64,000 nt of DNA from contig NC_056417.1 of assembly GCF_905147365.1 (NCBI RefSeq), forward strand, positions 7,586,501-7,650,500, read 5' to 3'. Each line of letters opens with the position of its first letter. Positions within the stretch are counted from its first letter, which is position 1. Under the pieces are notes generated by a model that searched no databases, was not told the DNA's origin, and saw nothing but the letters and a program-made list of their open reading frames with translations. The translations under genes and the position numbers were made by a program. Source of the stretch: Aricia agestis (lineage: Eukaryota > Arthropoda > Insecta > Lepidoptera > Lycaenidae). Positions 54,801 through 60,800 of this stretch are shown one piece after another.

Positions 54801-57800
54801 GGAAAGCAATTTCCGTCGACTATGGACACTCGCAGCGTCAGAGGAGCTGCAGGTGCGTTGCCGATTTTTTTTAACGATTATTTTATTAGACTTTATGTGC
54901 TAGATATTGTGCTGCCACTTATAGTTTCAGTATTAAAATTAAATCTGTCGTATACTTAACTTGTTTAAAAACGTCATTATTTAAATTATTTTTACTTGTA
55001 TAAATTCCTGTGTCACTTAATAATATGTGGTCATACTAAGCGTGCTGGTAAAAAACTCGCAGCACATTCGTAGCGTTTTCCGTAGGCCGTAGCACGCTCG
55101 TAGCATATTCGTAGCAATTAGCAAGCTACGCGGTCAAAATGCTACGAATAATAAAGACTATTATTATTCATAGATCTATACTAAATTATTGATTAGTAGG
55201 TATACTATTCTACAGCATTTTTCAATACGTATTCAGGTGTCTGCAAGTTACAAATTGCAATACGAAAATTATTATATTACTGCAAATAAGAGCCTCAGTT
55301 GTGCTGTCCAAATTTCCTACATTTTCTCGAGACAGCACGTCAGACTAGTAATATTCCAAATACAATACGACTCATTTACAGAGTAAACAGAATTAAACGA
55401 AGCTATACAAGTGTAAAACAAATATTTGCGTCCGCATTTGAATGAACAACAGGTAAATAACGGGATTGGCACCGTGTTTACCGTTTGGGATAAAAACAAT
55501 TTGGAATATTATTTGCTTTTAGCATAATGTTTTATGTAAGATTGTTGTTAATTTTAGTCTTACTCAGAAGTTCAATTCTCGTATTAATTTTAAATTTTAC
55601 CTAAGGATTAGGATTACAGGATAGAAACGTTAAGGGTTAAGCCAAACGTGTGTAATTTGTGAGTTGTGAGCCGCAGAATTTCGGCTGGCAGAAATTCTGC
55701 TGCATTCAGTTTCATACAAAAGTCCTGTTTGATTCGCACGAGCGTAATTTTGTGAGTCATGATTTGTATGAAAAGATATTTACGCGGCAGAAATTCTGCG
55801 ACTCACGACTCACAAAATTACGCTCGTGGGCTTCACCCTAACGAGAATTGGGCTTATGAATTTATCTTACATTTCGTCCACTTAGGAATCTGCTTTACAT
55901 GAATGATGACTAAGGTAATTAAAAAGGAAAGAGCTTGCGAGTTGTGTGTATGTTTGTAACTTCTTAATTCGAAATAAACTGAACGACTTTTAACAAAATC
56001 TAGTAGAGCAGTTTTTAGAAAATTAGCCTGTGCAGGTATTATATTTTTAGACGTAAGGAACTACTTTTAATCCCAAATAAAAAAAACAGTTTCCTTTATT
56101 TAGTGGCTAATCGCAAAATATAGTTATTATGTGATAAATAAATAAATAAATAAATAAATCTTTATTTCTAATATTACAGAAACAATTACAATCATGAGGC
56201 ATCCCCGTTGAGTAAGGAATTATATTATGATGTCTTTTATTATTCAGTGGAATTGTAACTGTATTCAGTATGAGTAAAATAATAAATATTTCAGTCTGTT
56301 CTTCGCGAACGGCGTCCTCTATACGCAGCAGTTGCAGCTGAAGCAGAGGCTAAAGCGAGACTCGCCAAAGCCAGAGCAGAGAGACTCGGCAAAACGCAAA
56401 AACAGCACATTAAAGGTGGGTTGCACATACTTACTATAACTATAACCTCAACTTTAACAAAATATCAAATGAACTGTCAAATCTTTGCTTAAATGCAATA
56501 ATTGACACCATATTGGACAATAACCTTACCCACGCGATTTCGCTGGGTTAAAGTTAAAAAATTTTACTTTGTTGCCATAACAAATTATTTTTCCTGACAA
56601 TTTGTATGGATAATTAATTTTTATACTCTCAACCTCATTAACTTTAGCAACAGACATCTGTCAAAAAAAATGGTAATTGTTAAAGCTAAAGTTAAAGTTA
56701 TCCTTAATTATAAACTTTTACCATAACTGTAACTATAACAACGCTTCTGGTACGACCCACCCAGATGCGAAGCGCCTCCTGCAAGCTGCCGAGTCGCTGT
56801 ACACAGAACGAGACACGGCGAAATGCCTGGAAGCTGTCGAATTCGGATTGGAGCAAATCGCAAGAATCCCAGCCAAGCTGTTGCCCGGGAAGGACAAGTT
56901 TATCCAGCAATTACAGAATATCGTGGCGCGAGCTTTCTTAGATCAGGTAGTTTAATAGAATATCTTCTGAAATACAACCTTAAAATTGCGCTTCTACTGG
57001 AGTTGAGCTAAGCTGCGTTGCGAGGAATGTGTTTCTGGCAACCAATAGGATTGCTATATTTGATTAAGTGCATCGGTCCTATTGGATTTTAAGAACATTT
57101 TCCTCGCGATCCAGCATAGCACGGCTCTGTTGAAGCAGGTATATAGATAAACGTTATAGTTACCCAAAGGGTAAAAACGGGACCTTATTACTGAGACTTC
57201 AACGTCTGTCCGTCTGTGTATCCGTCTGTCTGTCTGTCTCCACGCTGTATCTCAAGAACCACTATAGCTAGACTTCTTTCAGATTGTGTATTTCTATTGT
57301 CGCTACAACAACAAATAAACTACAATTAAAAACAAAATAAAATTAATAATTAAGGGGGGCTCCCATATAACAAACGAGATTTTTTGGCTTTTTTGCTCGC
57401 TATCAATAATGGCAACAGGTAGGGACATGAAATTTTCACAAAATCCTTAATTATTTATGTAATTTAATAATTAATAATAATATTTTAGGGGGCTCACATA
57501 TAAAAAACACAATTTTTGGCCTAATTTTGCTCTATAACGGTAAGGAATCCTTCGTGCGCGAGTCCGACTCGCACTTGGCCGATTATTTATATCTATGATG
57601 TCCTTGTCTGTCTAGAACCTAGCTCAATAAACACGGACACAACAGTGTAGAACTATGACATATCTCCACAAAAAGAGTAGAATAATATCATCTTTTAGTC
57701 AGAGGGCTAGTCAAAATAATAATTAACATTTAGATCCTTATAATTGCCATAATAATGTCAATCAAGATTAACTTACCGTTAGTTTTCGACACTTTGATTA

Positions 57801-60800
57801 AAAAAATTGTATTGCAATAAAATAACTCCAACTATAAAATCAATACTCCATCAACAGAAACGTGTAAAAAAGAAGATGACGGACGAGGATATAGAGCGGC
57901 GCGCGTACATCCTGCTCGGCATACAGATATCGCACGAGCCGAGCCCCCGCGACTCCATGATACGTACTCGGCCTCCACAGCCACGGGATGCTAAGTATGA
58001 TAATATAATGATCAATACTTCGATACGAATACGTTTGGTCGAAGATACCATTAAAAACTGATTATATGCCAGATGTTGACATAATACGCAATTACTTTGT
58101 CCACACTGTACCTTTTTTTGTTCGTCAAGGGCATGCGTTATGGCAGTTAACAGCGAACGTTAGGCATGCCCGCGACGCATGCCCTCTGACCGTATCCAAA
58201 AAACAAAAATGACAATATTGGCGTTGCGTTCCTTGACGCATTCAATTATTGAATGCGCCAATATGAAAGTTGATGACGAAAATTGAAGATGAAAGTGCAC
58301 AGTATGGACACAGCTGTTGACGCATTCAAGTATTGAATGCGCCAAAACGAAAGTTGATTGAAAGAAAATGACGAAAATTGAAGACGAAAGCGCATAGTGT
58401 GGACATAGCTTATTGATCTGTGGATCATCAAAATATACTTACAACATAAGTTTTGCTTTTCTGTCTATTCCCGGAATCCAAAGTATGTCTTATCAGGTAC
58501 TCTTTACAATCAGGTACTCTTTACCATATTTTATTGTATTAAGATAACTTATTATTGGTTTCACCGACTTGTATTACCTCAAAAGGCTTAAAGAAAACTT
58601 GTACTATGTCTGAGGTCCACTCTTTTTCAGGTGAAACAAAAATCTAATTTTTAATAATTATTACACTCATAACATCACGTATAGAAATAAAAAAGCAATT
58701 TCATAGTACGATTCCTACTCGGCCTTGTGAGTTGTGACTCTATAAGAACGTTGACATCACATGGCACTTTATTCCCCTAACTTCCTTTGAACTTCGAAAT
58801 TGTTTGCCATAAAAGATTTACAGCTTATGTGTTTTTTGAGCCCACGCATTGTTTATTGTTTAACGAAATAACTTGTATGTGTTTCTATTTATAACTTGTC
58901 AGTAAGTTATAAGTTACAAAGTAGATTTAGTAACTAAAAACCATCTTTTTCCGAGTTACCTTAATATTTTTATAGACGTTGGTGTAATCTACTTAACAAC
59001 TTATATTTTATACAGAAATACAAAAGTAAGCCACATCACAACAATAATTTCGCGTATATAGGCAGTAACAATATGTTTCTTCTCAGGAAGCGTGATTTAT
59101 GTAGAAACACTAATTGCACACAATAACCAGTCTACAAGTAAAATCACAGCTTTTATTCATATGTAAGATTTACACGTATTGAAAAATATCTTCTTGAGGT
59201 TTTCGATTGGTTGACAAGATGGCGGCGCGGCGGGGCTAGATTTGGGATTGACGCGCTAGTGATGGGATGGCCGCGCTAGTTATGTCTCGCGTTGGGCGTA
59301 GATACAATACTAAGTGATATTAAATATTATTAATACATCAGGATGTGCATGTAGCCCTCTTACAGATTTGACTGTGAGAGAAAAAGAATACATATTTGTT
59401 TTTTTGTGATTTGTATAGGCAAGCACCCCACGAAAACAGATGCCGTCATGAAGTTGCCAATACAATTATTTTATAAAGTTACTCTTTCAGCGCTGCTACT
59501 TTTACATCAAACTCTATAATATAAGGGACTATGAGATATATTATATAAGACTAGGGGAGGGAAGGCATTTGTTACACCCTGTATTGTTCTACTTCCAACA
59601 AATATTTGCAAATATGCTCCCTCCAGTCGCGACTGATGTCCATAGCTAATTTTAAATTAATAATATTATTGTAATAGTATTGATATTATAATCAAACGCC
59701 ATAACGGTATGATTGCACGAACTGATAGACCGTGCCAACTTATTTATACACAAACACATACATCGCTCGTGTAGAGCCAGCTTTACGCTTCCAGACGGCG
59801 GCTCCGCGTATTGGAGAGGGGATTATCGCTCGGGCGGGCGGCGGAGCGCTGCTACGTGCTGCACGAGCTCGCGCGCCTACACGCCGACACCAAACGCCCG
59901 CACCGAGCGAGGTTCTACGCGCTCAAATGTCAAGCTGGTAAGCTAATAGCGTATATGACAACGGTTACACGGTCAATCTGGGATCAGTTCAGTCCATCAA
60001 TCTGTGTTTGACGCCAGACTGATGACCGAAAAGTATATAATAAAAAAAATATCAGTACGTCAATCCGTGGGTTAGACGTTCGGTTTCGCGTCAATCTTTA
60101 ACAGATTGATGGACTGAACTGATGAGAAACTGAGCGTCGATTTCGTCTTTCACTTGGATATTTGTCGACTAGGTTTTGAAGGGAAACTTCTTCAGAGTGT
60201 TTCTAGGTCACGATTTTTTCACTTTTCTCTGATGTGCATACTCTCCTTTTTGATGACGTAGATTTTTTATCAACGGTCGCTTTCACGTTCAAATAGTGAG
60301 TAGTTAATTCACATTGCAACGTCACGAGGAGTTAAAACGCTCGTACTGAGCGAGGTTCTACGCCCTCAAATGTCAAGCCGGTAAGCCTTTTTGTCCTTTT
60401 GTAAGCGTATTTCGGGATTTCGTGCCGCGGGCATATTTCCGCTGATGTAGGTTTTTCTGTGAACAATCGTTTACATCATGACCGCCAGTGCCAAAGATTG
60501 CTATTATTTTTTATTTAAATTTATTTAAATCAGGCTACGTAGGTCCATACAATATATACCTTAATTACTAACATACATAAAAAATAATTTATTATTTAAA
60601 TCTACAGTGCTCATGGGGAATACTGTAATTAGTAGATCTTGGTAAAAGCTATTATTTTGCAAATGTGGGCTGTGGCTGAACTGTGTAGCTATATCAATGC
60701 CTGCTTAGCGCCGCTATAGATTATCAGAGCTAAGCAGGATTTTTCTGGTAAGCTCGTGTAAGCTCGTGTAAGGCATGTGACAATTTGTAAGACGTAGGAA

